Below, in pieces: positions 51,747 to 59,280 of a DNA stretch of 64,000 bases. The position numbers and the translations under genes were made by a program. The stretch is from Marinococcus luteus_A (GTDB lineage Bacteria > Bacillota > Bacilli > Bacillales > Marinococcaceae), in NCBI RefSeq assembly GCF_034497705.1, contig NZ_JAXRUV010000002.1:248001-312000 (forward strand), written 5' to 3'. Within the stretch, counting starts at the first letter, position 1, and the number at the start of each line of letters is the position of its first letter. Under the pieces are notes generated by a model. The model had not been told where the DNA came from. It did no database searches and saw only the letters and a program-made list of their open reading frames with translations.

Positions 51747-53006
51747 TTATTCTTCATTCAAAACGGCACTCAATTTGCGTTCCATGTTGGCCGCAGCTTC
51801 TTCAGCCGTAATTTCTCCTGCCGCTGCCCGCGAAAGTTCAATCTGCATAATATCCGATACTTCCGGATAATCTGCTGTGACTGGACGCGGTACTGCATTT
51901 TGAAGCGTTTCGACGAAGGCATCATCCGCAAACAGAGCGTTTGCTTCCTGGATGTCTTCATCTTCATACAACGACTCAATAGTAGGAGCCCGGCTGCCTT
52001 CGAGAGCACCGATTTTCTGGCCCTGCTCACTGGACATAAATTTCACGAATTCCCAGGAAGCATCGACTTCTTCGGAGTTTTTATTGATCATGGTGGTCCA
52101 TCCGCCGAGAGCAGAAGCGGTGCCGTCGCTGCCTGAAGGAAGCGTAGTGAAGCCGACATTGTCAGGAATATTGGAGATTTCCGGGTCGGTGGAAGTAGAC
52201 AGCAGGTACGGCCAGTTTCTTGCAAAGACGGTGTTACCATTTATAAACGCGTTTTCTGTTTCAATTTCCTGGAAATTCAAAATATTATCAGGCACAAATT
52301 CAGACTGGGTTATATCGATCATTTTTTGGATACCTTCAATGGCCTCCGGAGAATTAACGACTACCTCCTGATTTTCGTTAATGATCTGGCCGCCATAGGC
52401 GCCGATGTATTCAATGGCATTAGTCACAAGGCCCTCGTACTGGGAAGCCTGCATCGAGTAGCCAAAGGAGGTGCCTTCTTCGCCCTGGAGGTCTGCAGCC
52501 ATCGTTTCGAGCTCTTCCCAGGTTTCCGGTGGTTCGTCTACGATATCCTTACGGTAGAACAGCAGACCGGCATCTGTATAAGCCGGCATGGCGAACTGCC
52601 GTCCGTTATAGGAGGTGGATTCAATAGTGGCCGGGAAATGGGCATCAATATCGACGTTGTCTCTTTCAATCAGACGGTCGAGCGGAAGCGCATAGCCGGC
52701 CTGGGCAAATTCCGCCGGCCAGACCACGTCAGCCGCAAATACATCGATTTCATCACTGCCGCTGCTTAAAATCGTAGCGTACTGGTTGTGCTGTTCTCCC
52801 GTATCAGGCGGCATCTCCCGTACATCCACATTGATGTTTGGATGCTCTTCTTCAAATGCCTTGATCGTGGCATCTGTTGCGTTAGTCGTATCCACACCGC
52901 GGGCGTACGTAATTGTGACTTCGTCCTCAGCAGTGGGAGAGATGTCCGCAGTTGAACATCCGGTGAGCATTATAAACGCTCCTGTAACGGCTGCAGCTTT
53001 CTTCAT
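51747..53006 (-). CDS. Sugar-binding lipoprotein of the ABC importer
   Basis: A 419-residue cluster-B solute-binding protein. Signal peptide with lipobox LTGC (acylated cysteine near residue 17). ADVVWPAEFAQAGYALPLDRLIE, YRKDIVDEPPETWEEL and GGWTTMINKNSEEVDASWEFVKFMSS are typical of ThuE/trehalose-maltose-like binding proteins. Strongly acidic mature chain. AAGGAGG precedes ATG 53006. First gene of the importer unit, behind two palindromic operators. Substrate probably an alpha- or beta-glucoside disaccharide, by inference. Confidence 0.92.
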   Translation of the reverse strand: MKKAAAVTGAFIMLTGCSTADISPTAEDEVTITYARGVDTTNATDATIKAFEEEHPNINVDVREMPPDTGEQHNQYATILSSGSDEIDVFAADVVWPAEFAQAGYALPLDRLIERDNVDIDAHFPATIESTSYNGRQFAMPAYTDAGLLFYRKDIVDEPPETWEELETMAADLQGEEGTSFGYSMQASQYEGLVTNAIEYIGAYGGQIINENQEVVVNSPEAIEGIQKMIDITQSEFVPDNILNFQEIETENAFINGNTVFARNWPYLLSTSTDPEISNIPDNVGFTTLPSGSDGTASALGGWTTMINKNSEEVDASWEFVKFMSSEQGQKIGALEGSRAPTIESLYEDEDIQEANALFADDAFVETLQNAVPRPVTADYPEVSDIMQIELSRAAAGEITAEEAAANMERKLSAVLNEE

Positions 53007-53023
53007 GCCTATTCCTCCTTAAG

Positions 53024-53057
53024 TGAAATCGATTTCAAAATATCCGAAACGTTTCGG
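53024..53057 (-). promoter_or_regulatory. Two palindromic operators before the sugar importer
   Basis: TGAAATCGATTTCA (53024-53037) and CCGAAACGTTTCGG (53044-53057) are perfect palindromes 18-40 bases upstream of the lipoprotein start. The second recurs with one change at 54106-54119, before the LacI gene. Confidence 0.75.
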
Positions 53058-53082
53058 GTGGCAGAAAGAAGCAGTAAATAAC

Positions 53083-54096
53083 CTACCTGCCCCCCGGAAT
53101 GCCGGTGGATTCCCGCACGGTTAACGAAGCAGGAATTATCAGGCTGGCAGGCGTATCTCGTCCTTCAATCTTCTCAATAAGTAATTCACAGGCTTTGCGC
53201 CCGAGCGTGTACCGGTCCTGATGGACAGTGGTCAGGGGCGGGGAAAAATACTCTGCGAGTACGAGGTCGTCAAAGCCGACAATTGATAAATCCCGCGGCA
53301 GAACGTACCCGAGATGATGGGCTGCCCGCATGACCCCGTGAGCCATTAAGTCACTTGCGCAAAAGACGGCAGTAATGTGTGGATGGGCTTTAAGCAGCCC
53401 GAGCGCTTCCTGCTCTGCCTTTTTTTCATCGAAGGCTGCCTCCCGGACGTACTCCTCCCGGTAAGGCAGGCCGGACTCCCGAAGTGTTTCTTCGTAGCCT
53501 TTCCGGCGTTCTTTGGATACGTAAGCGTAATGATGGCCGTTAATAAATGCGATGTGTTCATGACCAAGTCCGATCAAATGTGCCAGTGCCTGACGGGCCC
53601 CATCAGCGTTATCGGTAGTGACAAAGCTTGCGTTACCGCTTTCCACTTGATTGTCGATAAACACACATGGAAGTCCGGTAGCCGCCAATTCCTCGGTAGC
53701 GGAGTGGTCGTGGGGGAGGTTCTGGGTAATGACTCCTTCGAGCTGTCGTTCCCGGCACATTTGGTAATACGTACGATCCCCGGTAGGACGGGATTGAAAC
53801 AGGATAAGGTCATAACCGCATTCATTGGCGTATTCGTTTACGCCGGCCAGGATATCAAGTGTGAACGTATCCTTCGGATTGGACGGAAAGGACTGGGAGG
53901 TTAAGAGCCCAATTGTCTTCGAACGATTCATAACGAGACCGCGGGCGATGTGGTTTGGCGTATAGTCCAGCTGTTCAGCGATCTCCTGAATACGCTGGCG
54001 CGTCTGTTCATTGACGTCGCTGTATCCATTCAAAGCTCTTGAAACAGTCGTGACGGAAACGCCGGCTGCTTTAGCGATATCTTTTATGGTATTCAT
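53083..54096 (-). CDS. LacI-family regulator of the sugar importer operon
   Basis: A 337-residue regulator with helix-turn-helix TIKDIAKAAGVSVTTVSRALNG and hinge helix PNHIARGLVMN. The effector domain runs from TIGLLTSQSF. It lies directly upstream of the importer genes in the same direction. CCGAAACGTTTTGG sits just before its start codon and CCGAAACGTTTCGG before the importer, so it probably represses both. A CcpA-type cre upstream adds carbon catabolite control. Confidence 0.9.
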   Translation of the reverse strand: MNTIKDIAKAAGVSVTTVSRALNGYSDVNEQTRQRIQEIAEQLDYTPNHIARGLVMNRSKTIGLLTSQSFPSNPKDTFTLDILAGVNEYANECGYDLILFQSRPTGDRTYYQMCRERQLEGVITQNLPHDHSATEELAATGLPCVFIDNQVESGNASFVTTDNADGARQALAHLIGLGHEHIAFINGHHYAYVSKERRKGYEETLRESGLPYREEYVREAAFDEKKAEQEALGLLKAHPHITAVFCASDLMAHGVMRAAHHLGYVLPRDLSIVGFDDLVLAEYFSPPLTTVHQDRYTLGRKACELLIEKIEGRDTPASLIIPASLTVRESTGIPGGR

Positions 54097-54105
54097 AGTT
54101 AGCCT

Positions 54106-54119
54106 CCGAAACGTTTTGG
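54106..54119. promoter_or_regulatory. Operator before the importer's LacI gene
   Basis: CCGAAACGTTTTGG, one base different from the perfect palindrome at 53044-53057; lies 10 bases upstream of the LacI start, consistent with autorepression. Confidence 0.7.
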
Positions 54120-54136
54120 AAGAATGACTTTATTAT

Positions 54137-54150
54137 AGAAAACGCTTTCA
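54137..54150. promoter_or_regulatory. Catabolite-responsive element (cre)
   Basis: AGAAAACGCTTTCA matches 13 of 14 positions of the CcpA consensus TGWAARCGYTWWCA, in the promoter area of the LacI gene and importer operon. Confidence 0.7.
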
Positions 54151-54222
54151 TTTTACGCAACCCTAAATTGAAAATTTTTAAAAATTAAAACAAAAACAGT
54201 GCTTTTCTATGAATCATAAAAA

Positions 54223-54251
54223 TTGATTAAAGCCGCTCCACCTAGTAAACT
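54223..54251 (+). promoter_or_regulatory. csoR promoter candidate
   Basis: TTGATT (54223-54228), 17-base spacer, TAAACT (54246-54251), 34 bases before the csoR start. The overlapping CTAGTAAACTAG makes a short inverted repeat. Confidence 0.5.
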
Positions 54252-54285
54252 AGCGGTAAATAAGCGATAAGAAGGAGTGGACAGT

Positions 54286-54579
54286 ATGGAGCATGCTTCA
54301 GGCAATAAAAGGACCGTCCAACCTAATAAACAACAAATGCTGAATCGGTTAAAGCGCATTGAAGGACAGGTGCGCGGCGTTCACGATATGGTTGAAAACG
54401 ATCGGTACTGTGTCGATATTTTAAACCAGATTGCAGCTATTCAGTCTGCGACCAACAAAGTGTCACTGGCATTAATGGAGGACCATACCTCGCACTGTGT
54501 GGCGAACGCCATTAAAGACGGCGAAGGTGAAGAATCCATTGAAGAGCTGATGGCCGTTATGCGGCGGATGATGAAGTGA
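54286..54579 (+). CDS. csoR: Copper-sensing repressor CsoR
   Basis: A 97-residue all-helical DUF156 protein. RLKRIEGQVRGVHDMVENDRYCVDILNQIAA (the RYCVDIL cysteine) and MEDHTSHCV (histidine and second cysteine) form the Cu(I) trigonal site of CsoR. It falls off DNA when copper binds, derepressing copZ and copA. ATG 54286 has AAGGAG eight bases before it, better than a GTG at 54277. Its own operon neighbours copZ, separated by the CsoR operator and promoter. Confidence 0.95.
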   Translation: MEHASGNKRTVQPNKQQMLNRLKRIEGQVRGVHDMVENDRYCVDILNQIAAIQSATNKVSLALMEDHTSHCVANAIKDGEGEESIEELMAVMRRMMK

Positions 54580-54582
54580 TTT

Positions 54583-54611
54583 TTGACAATACCCCTGCGG
54601 TGTATTATATA
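54583..54611 (+). promoter_or_regulatory. copZ promoter with CsoR operator
   Basis: TTGACA (54583-54588) and TATATA (54606-54611) are 17 apart, and the spacer is exactly ATACCCCTGCGGTGTAT, an imperfect GC-rich palindrome of the known CsoR operator type (TACCC...GGGTA). Bound CsoR would cover the promoter. Confidence 0.85.
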
Positions 54612-54629
54612 ATTAGGGGGAGAGAAAGG

Positions 54630-54851
54630 ATGGTTGAAATGAAAAAAGAAACGATCCAGGTAGAAGGAATGAGCTGCGGACACTGCGTTTCTGCGGTAGA
54701 AGGCAGCGTTGGTGAACTGCAGGGCGTCTCAAATGTGAAAGTAAATCTCGATACAGGCGTCGTAGACGTAGAATATGATCCTGAAGTAACTTCACGAAAA
54801 GATATTGATGAAGCGATAGATGACCAGGGATACGATGTTGTATCTGCATAA
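54630..54851 (+). CDS. copZ: Copper chaperone CopZ
   Basis: A 73-residue heavy-metal-associated (ferredoxin-like) domain. GMSCGHCVSAVEG carries the CxxC copper site; VNLDTGVVDVEYDP and GYDVV complete the fold. It hands Cu(I) to CopA. Two ATGs, 54630 and 54639, both have plausible ribosome sites; the first is used. Followed by a terminator, so copA is transcribed from its own CsoR-controlled promoter. Confidence 0.95.
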   Translation: MVEMKKETIQVEGMSCGHCVSAVEGSVGELQGVSNVKVNLDTGVVDVEYDPEVTSRKDIDEAIDDQGYDVVSA

Positions 54852-54864
54852 ATAATTAAGAAGG

Positions 54865-54896
54865 AGCGGATCGTGGCTGCACGATCCGCTTTTTTA
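54865..54896 (+). terminator. Terminator of copZ
   Basis: AGCGGATCGTG and CACGATCCGCT arms around GCTG, then six T residues. Confidence 0.92.
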
Positions 54897-54916
54897 TCAC
54901 AGTTTTTGTTTGCTAA

Positions 54917-54936
54917 ATACTATACGGGGGTATAAT
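54917..54936 (+). promoter_or_regulatory. copA CsoR operator and -10
   Basis: ATACTATACGGGGGTAT (54917-54933) is a second CsoR-type site; it runs into TATAAT (54931-54936), the -10 of the copA promoter. Confidence 0.8.
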
Positions 54937-54973
54937 ATTAAAAGAAAGCCTGCAATGGAAATGAGGTGCCGGT

Positions 54974-57391
54974 ATGGAAAAGCATAAAACCAATAACAAT
55001 CTTTCCCGCTGGAACGCATCCGTGGAGGGCATGACCTGTGCGGCCTGCTCCCGGAGGATTGAAAAGCAGGTAGGGAAAATGGACGGGGTCTCGGAAGCCT
55101 CCGTTAACTTAACAACCGAACAGCTTTCGGTGCAGTACGATCCAAGCGAGGTAGCACCACACGATATGGAAGAAAAAATAGAGAAGACTGGCTACAGCGT
55201 CCGCCACAGTGAAGCGGTGTTTGACGTCTCCGGTATGACCTGTGCAGCCTGTGCCAACCGGGTGGAAAAGAAGCTGAATAAAATGCCGGGCGTGTCGGAA
55301 GCCACCGTCAATTTGGCGATGGAGCGTGCAACGGTTCACTATTTGGACGGGGAAGTTTCTGTAGAGGACATGGAACAGGCAGTGGATAAATTAGGATATG
55401 GATTAACCGAACGGACCGAGGAAGAGACGGAGGATCCGAGAGAAAAAGAACAGCGGAAAAAGGGATGGCAGCTGCTGATTTCCGCGCTTTTAACCCTTCC
55501 GCTTGTATGGACGATGGTATCCCATTTCGGATTTCTGTCCTTTCTCTGGTCTCCGGAAGTACTGATGAATCCATGGGTTCAGTTAGGCATTGCGACGCCG
55601 GTGCAGTTTGTGATCGGCTCCACGTTTTACCGGAGCGCCTATAAATCACTGCGGAGCGGCAGCGCCAATATGGATGTGCTGGTCGCCCTCGGAACCTCAG
55701 CTGCCTATTTTTACAGCCTGTATTTTGTGCTGACAGGCAATGCATCCGAAGGGCTGTATTTTGAGACATCAGCAGTGATTATTACCCTTATTCTTCTCGG
55801 CAAGTGGTTTGAGGCGAAAGCGAAGGGACGTACCTCGCGCGCCATTAAATCGCTGCTTTCGTTAAAAGCCGAAACCGCCCTGGTGGAACGCGGCGGAGAA
55901 GTAACAGAAATAAAGAGCGAAGACGTCCAGGAGGGCGACGTCGTCCACGTGAAGCCGGGAGCCAGAGTCCCGGTGGACGGAGAAGTCATAGATGGCCGCT
56001 CATCCGTGGATGAATCCATGCTTACGGGTGAAAGCATTCCGGTGGAAAAAGACACGGGAGACACGGTGATTGGGGCGACGGTGAATGGAAACGGACGTAT
56101 CCGCATGCGCGCCACCCGGGTCGGCAAGGACACGGCATTGTCCCAGATTGTCCGTGTCGTCGAAGAAGCCCAGGGCGGAAAGGCGGAGATTCAGCGCCTT
56201 GCCGACCGCGTATCCGGCGTGTTCGTGCCAATTGTAATTGGCATCGCGCTATTGACTTTTCTCACCTGGATTCTTTTTGTGCAGCCCGGATCGCTTGAAG
56301 CGGCGCTCCTGCCGACTATTGCCATTCTTGTTATTGCCTGTCCATGTGCGCTCGGCCTGGCAACGCCGACGTCTATTATGGCGGGCTCCGGAAGGGCTGC
56401 TGAAAACGGCGTGCTGTTTAAAGGCGGCCAGTACTTGGAAAGCACCGGGGCAGTAGAAACAATCCTGCTCGATAAAACCGGCACGATTACAAAAGGAGAG
56501 CCGGCAGTGACGGATATTGTACCGGCACCGGACTGGACGGAGCAGCAGGTGCTGATGCACGCTGCTGGAGCGGAGCAGTCCTCCGAGCATGCGCTGGCCC
56601 AGGCGATTGTCCAGGATGCGGCGCAGAAAAATATGATGCTGCCACGGGCCTCTTCGTTTGAAGCAGTGCCCGGCAAAGGAGTGCTTGCAGTCACAGACGC
56701 TGGTATTGTCGCGGTTGGCACGAGTGCCTGGCTGGCGGAGCGCCATGTGGCAGGAATTCCGGAAGAAGCGGAAAACGAAACGCTGGAGGAGCAGGGCAAA
56801 ACAGTCATGGGAGTAGCAGTAAACGACCGCTTTGCCGGCTGGATCGCCGTAGCTGATACAGTGAAAGAGACATCTAGACGGGCAGTGGAACGCATGCAGG
56901 CGGCAGGGCTTGAAGTCGTTATGATTACCGGTGATAACGAAAAGACGGCCCGCGCTATTGCAGCAGAAGTAGGGATTGACCGTGTGATTGCGCGCGTACT
57001 CCCTGAACAGAAAAGCAGCGAAGTAACGCGGCTGCAGCGTGAAGGGCGTCGCGTCGCCATGGTCGGAGACGGGATTAACGATGCGCCGGCGCTTGTGACA
57101 GCTGATATCGGGATGGCTGTTGGTACAGGAACGGATATCGCTGTGGAGGCAGCCGACATTACGCTGATGCGCGGGGATCTAAACAGCGCAGCAGATGCGG
57201 TACTCATGAGCCGGGCAACGATGAAAAACATTAAAGAAAATTTATTCTTTGCGTTTGTGTATAATTCCATCGGCATTCCTATTGCCGCCATCGGCCTGCT
57301 CGCTCCGTGGGTAGCCGGGGCAGCCATGGCGTTCAGTTCCGTTTCTGTTGTGCTGAATGCCCTGCGCCTTCAGCGGATGAAAATTTCATAA
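54974..57391 (+). CDS. copA: Cu(I)-exporting P1B-type ATPase CopA
   Basis: An 805-residue pump with two N-terminal metal-binding domains (GMTCAACS near residue 20 and GMTCAACA near 90), eight membrane helices, the transmembrane CPC motif (IACPCALGLATP, about residue 455), the phosphorylation motif DKTGT (about 500), SEHALAQ with the HP-type histidine, and GDGINDAPAL. It exports Cu(I) from the cytoplasm. ATG 54974 follows GAGGTG. Regulated by CsoR as indicated by the operator upstream. Size and layout equal B. subtilis CopA. Confidence 0.97.
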   Translation: MEKHKTNNNLSRWNASVEGMTCAACSRRIEKQVGKMDGVSEASVNLTTEQLSVQYDPSEVAPHDMEEKIEKTGYSVRHSEAVFDVSGMTCAACANRVEKKLNKMPGVSEATVNLAMERATVHYLDGEVSVEDMEQAVDKLGYGLTERTEEETEDPREKEQRKKGWQLLISALLTLPLVWTMVSHFGFLSFLWSPEVLMNPWVQLGIATPVQFVIGSTFYRSAYKSLRSGSANMDVLVALGTSAAYFYSLYFVLTGNASEGLYFETSAVIITLILLGKWFEAKAKGRTSRAIKSLLSLKAETALVERGGEVTEIKSEDVQEGDVVHVKPGARVPVDGEVIDGRSSVDESMLTGESIPVEKDTGDTVIGATVNGNGRIRMRATRVGKDTALSQIVRVVEEAQGGKAEIQRLADRVSGVFVPIVIGIALLTFLTWILFVQPGSLEAALLPTIAILVIACPCALGLATPTSIMAGSGRAAENGVLFKGGQYLESTGAVETILLDKTGTITKGEPAVTDIVPAPDWTEQQVLMHAAGAEQSSEHALAQAIVQDAAQKNMMLPRASSFEAVPGKGVLAVTDAGIVAVGTSAWLAERHVAGIPEEAENETLEEQGKTVMGVAVNDRFAGWIAVADTVKETSRRAVERMQAAGLEVVMITGDNEKTARAIAAEVGIDRVIARVLPEQKSSEVTRLQREGRRVAMVGDGINDAPALVTADIGMAVGTGTDIAVEAADITLMRGDLNSAADAVLMSRATMKNIKENLFFAFVYNSIGIPIAAIGLLAPWVAGAAMAFSSVSVVLNALRLQRMKIS

Positions 57392-57397
57392 TAAAAT

Positions 57398-57429
57398 CAG
57401 GCAGTGCTTAAGCGGCTCTGCCTGTTTAT
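57398..57429 (+). terminator. Weak terminator of copA
   Basis: CAGGCAG and CTGCCTG pair around a 13-base loop, followed by TTTATT. Confidence 0.55.
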
Positions 57430-57556
57430 TGTTCACCAGGAGAGGAAAATAATCATGAATCCAGTTCATTACTATATTACTATTAATTTTCTTCGTTTGT
57501 GTTATAATAGATAGGAATTTATAGGTATAATATAATGGTTCTAATGCATTTGATAG

Positions 57557-57796
57557 ATGCTTCTCCAATTAAAAAGTGATTCAAGGAGGCTGTTCAAAAT
57601 AACTGCAAATTGTATGTCCCCATCCATAGGCAGTGCTAAAATCGCTAATTCTGACTCTATCGATAAACTCACAAAGTGCCTGTATCAAACCGCCAACATC
57701 GAACTTGGTAAATTAACAGCTTCGATAAACAGTGCCCAGAAAGAGCTCAATTTATTAATGCAGGAGATTCAAAGGCTCCAGGGTAAATCTGTATGA
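57557..57796 (+). CDS. Doubtful small AT-rich gene
   Basis: An open frame of up to 79 residues in an AT-rich stretch that differs from the neighbours. The second half (NIELGKLTASINSAQKELNLLMQEIQ, in part) would form a coiled-coil-like helix. A textbook ribosome site, AAGGAGG (57583-57589), lies inside the frame, but no ATG, GTG or TTG follows at the proper distance in frame; the first in-frame ATG after it is at 57614, 24 bases on, and an ATA stands at the ideal place. A -10-like TATAAT lies upstream. The 475-base gap 57392-57866 otherwise holds a terminator and a possible 19-codon frame at 57455. No family recognised. Confidence 0.35.
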   Translation: MLLQLKSDSRRLFKITANCMSPSIGSAKIANSDSIDKLTKCLYQTANIELGKLTASINSAQKELNLLMQEIQRLQGKSV

Positions 57797-57833
57797 TGCC
57801 TGGATATATGCTAAGCAGCTATCTATCGTAATA

Positions 57834-57868
57834 AAAACAGACAGGGCGTAATGCCGCTGTCTGTTTTT
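57834..57868. terminator. Bidirectional terminator
   Basis: AAAAACAGACAG and CTGTCTGTTTTT arms around GGCGTAATGCCG, with A and T tracts on both sides; convergent genes end here. Confidence 0.88.
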
Positions 57869-58133
57869 AGGCTGCCCCTATTTTTTTATCCAACAGGGCG
57901 GCGATAACGAACATAAAAATCATGCCGACGCTTACGACGAATAAGTCGGGTCCAATCCAGCGGGTGAATACAATGCTTAAAATTAATACAGAGAAAAAGG
58001 CTATAAATGTTACATTCGCTGCGGCGAATCGGTGCCGGCGGCCGTGCTGTTTAATGCGGGCGATGACGTAAATAACGGCATTTAATGCCAGGCCGATAAA
58101 TAAAAGGTAATACAGATTTAATGTTAGTTCCAT
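57867..58133 (-). CDS. Small membrane protein, unknown
   Basis: An 88-residue protein with three hydrophobic segments (about 7-25, 38-58, 63-81) and a basic loop (RIKQHGRRHR) after the first. GAGGAG lies upstream of the ATG at 58133. No family recognised. Stands alone, convergent with the doubtful gene and divergent from the acetyltransferase gene. Confidence 0.6.
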   Translation of the reverse strand: MELTLNLYYLLFIGLALNAVIYVIARIKQHGRRHRFAAANVTFIAFFSVLILSIVFTRWIGPDLFVVSVGMIFMFVIAALLDKKIGAA

Positions 58134-58305
58134 GACTCATCGATCTCCTCAACTACATTCTGGTATGTATTCGTGTATCGGGACGTCTTCTTATATCACT
58201 TTACATGGTAACATGAACTTGAAAAAGGCGGTAGGAAAGATAAACCGTGCCCGCATATGCTACACTTGCCGTAGAAGTTAGTGATGGAAGGAAGGAACAA
58301 TTACG

Positions 58306-58728
58306 ATGCAGATAGAAAAATACGAAGGTATGCCTCCAAGCGAAGTGCTTCAGGGCATCCTATATTTACACGCGCAGCTTTTTGAAAAAATGGAACCAAT
58401 GCATCAGACCCTCGAACAGGCAGAGGCATCCCTTGTACAGGTAGCACGGAAGGAAGGGAAAATACTCGGCTACGACATCAGCTATGCGAAAGATGACAGC
58501 GTATGGTACAGCTGGCTGAACGGAATGGAAGAAGCGTTTGAAGATGACGGATGGAGAAGCCGTCTTGTCGGCAACGTTCTTATTCATGCCCGTGAGCAGG
58601 GATATCAGGTAGTGCAGACGAAGCTTGCCCACCGGTATCCGGAATTTATTGATATGCTGCAGGCAGCAGGCTTTCAGGTTAAAGAGGAATTAACAGATGA
58701 ACGCATCTGGCTTGAGAAAAAACTGTGA
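58306..58728 (+). CDS. GNAT-like acetyltransferase
   Basis: A 140-residue protein with the GNAT layout: helix at the start, strand VARKEGKILGYDISYAKDD, then WRSRLVGNVLIHAREQGYQVVQTKLAHRYPEFIDMLQAAGFQV (in part: GNVLIHAREQGYQVV), in which the acetyl-CoA loop and the helix before AAGFQV are recognisable, although the canonical RGxG motif is degenerate. GGAAGGAA before ATG 58306. Substrate unknown; terminator follows at once. Confidence 0.7.
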   Translation: MQIEKYEGMPPSEVLQGILYLHAQLFEKMEPMHQTLEQAEASLVQVARKEGKILGYDISYAKDDSVWYSWLNGMEEAFEDDGWRSRLVGNVLIHAREQGYQVVQTKLAHRYPEFIDMLQAAGFQVKEELTDERIWLEKKL

Positions 58729-58730
58729 CA

Positions 58731-58757
58731 AGAGGCCGCTCCGGTCTCTTTTTTTAT
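58731..58757 (+). terminator. Terminator of the GNAT gene
   Basis: AGAGGCCG and CGGTCTCT arms (one G-T) with a CTC loop and seven T residues. Confidence 0.85.
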
Positions 58758-58844
58758 AGGCAGAAATCACGTCTCTTCTTACAGTGCCTTTTCAAATTCG
58801 CAGTAGTTCGGCATACTGATGAAAAAGAAAGAGGAGGAAGTCAT

Positions 58845-59231
58845 ATGAAAAATATCGAAGCCGGGCTGCTGATTCTCCGGGTCGTGACGGGCGTGATATT
58901 TTTAGCTCATGGAACTGATAAATTATTGAACGGGATGGACGCTTCAACTGCATCGCTTGGCAGCATGGGAATGCCGGATGGCACTGCTTTCGCTGTAGCG
59001 GTCATCGAAGCCGCTGGAGGCATTTTACTGATTCTTGGACTGCTGACGCGTGTTGTGGCCGGCTTGTTTGCACTCATTATGCTTGGAGCGATTGTAACGG
59101 TCAAATGGCAGCAGGGGCTGATTGGGGGCTTTGAGCTTGATCTTATACTGATGGCTGCCTCTATTCATCTGGCGCTTACCGGAAGCCGCATGCTTGCTTT
59201 GAAAAAACGAAAAAAGAAACGCTCTTTCTGA
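58845..59231 (+). CDS. DoxX-family membrane protein
   Basis: A 128-residue protein with four hydrophobic helices. LLILRVVTGVIFLAHGTDKLLNG and the EAAGGILLILGLLTRVVAGLFALIMLGAI region are diagnostic of DoxX (given here in part). Such proteins are linked to thiol/redox stress or sulphur oxidation, but this member has no known partner nearby. ATG 58845 has GAGGAGG upstream. A long terminator hairpin begins at its stop codon. Confidence 0.85.
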   Translation: MKNIEAGLLILRVVTGVIFLAHGTDKLLNGMDASTASLGSMGMPDGTAFAVAVIEAAGGILLILGLLTRVVAGLFALIMLGAIVTVKWQQGLIGGFELDLILMAASIHLALTGSRMLALKKRKKKRSF

Positions 59232-59280
59232 AACAGTAAACGGCCTGCAGGGAGCAATCCCTGCAGGCCGTTTACTGTTT
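59231..59280. terminator. Long perfect bidirectional terminator
   Basis: Perfectly complementary arms of about 22 bases (59232-59253 and 59258-59279) around GCAA, containing GGCCTGCAGG. A and T at the ends let it work for both the doxX gene and the convergent SEC-C gene, whose stop codon it touches. Confidence 0.85.

Noticed and set aside
54241..54256. CTAGTAAACTAG near csoR as a third CsoR operator
   Set aside because: It lacks the GC-rich ATACCC/GGGTAT halves of the other two sites; more probably part of the promoter.
56191..57327. A long minus-strand frame opposite copA
   Set aside because: copA has clear motifs over this range on the plus strand; the antisense product is low-complexity (S, T, A, P) with no ribosome site.
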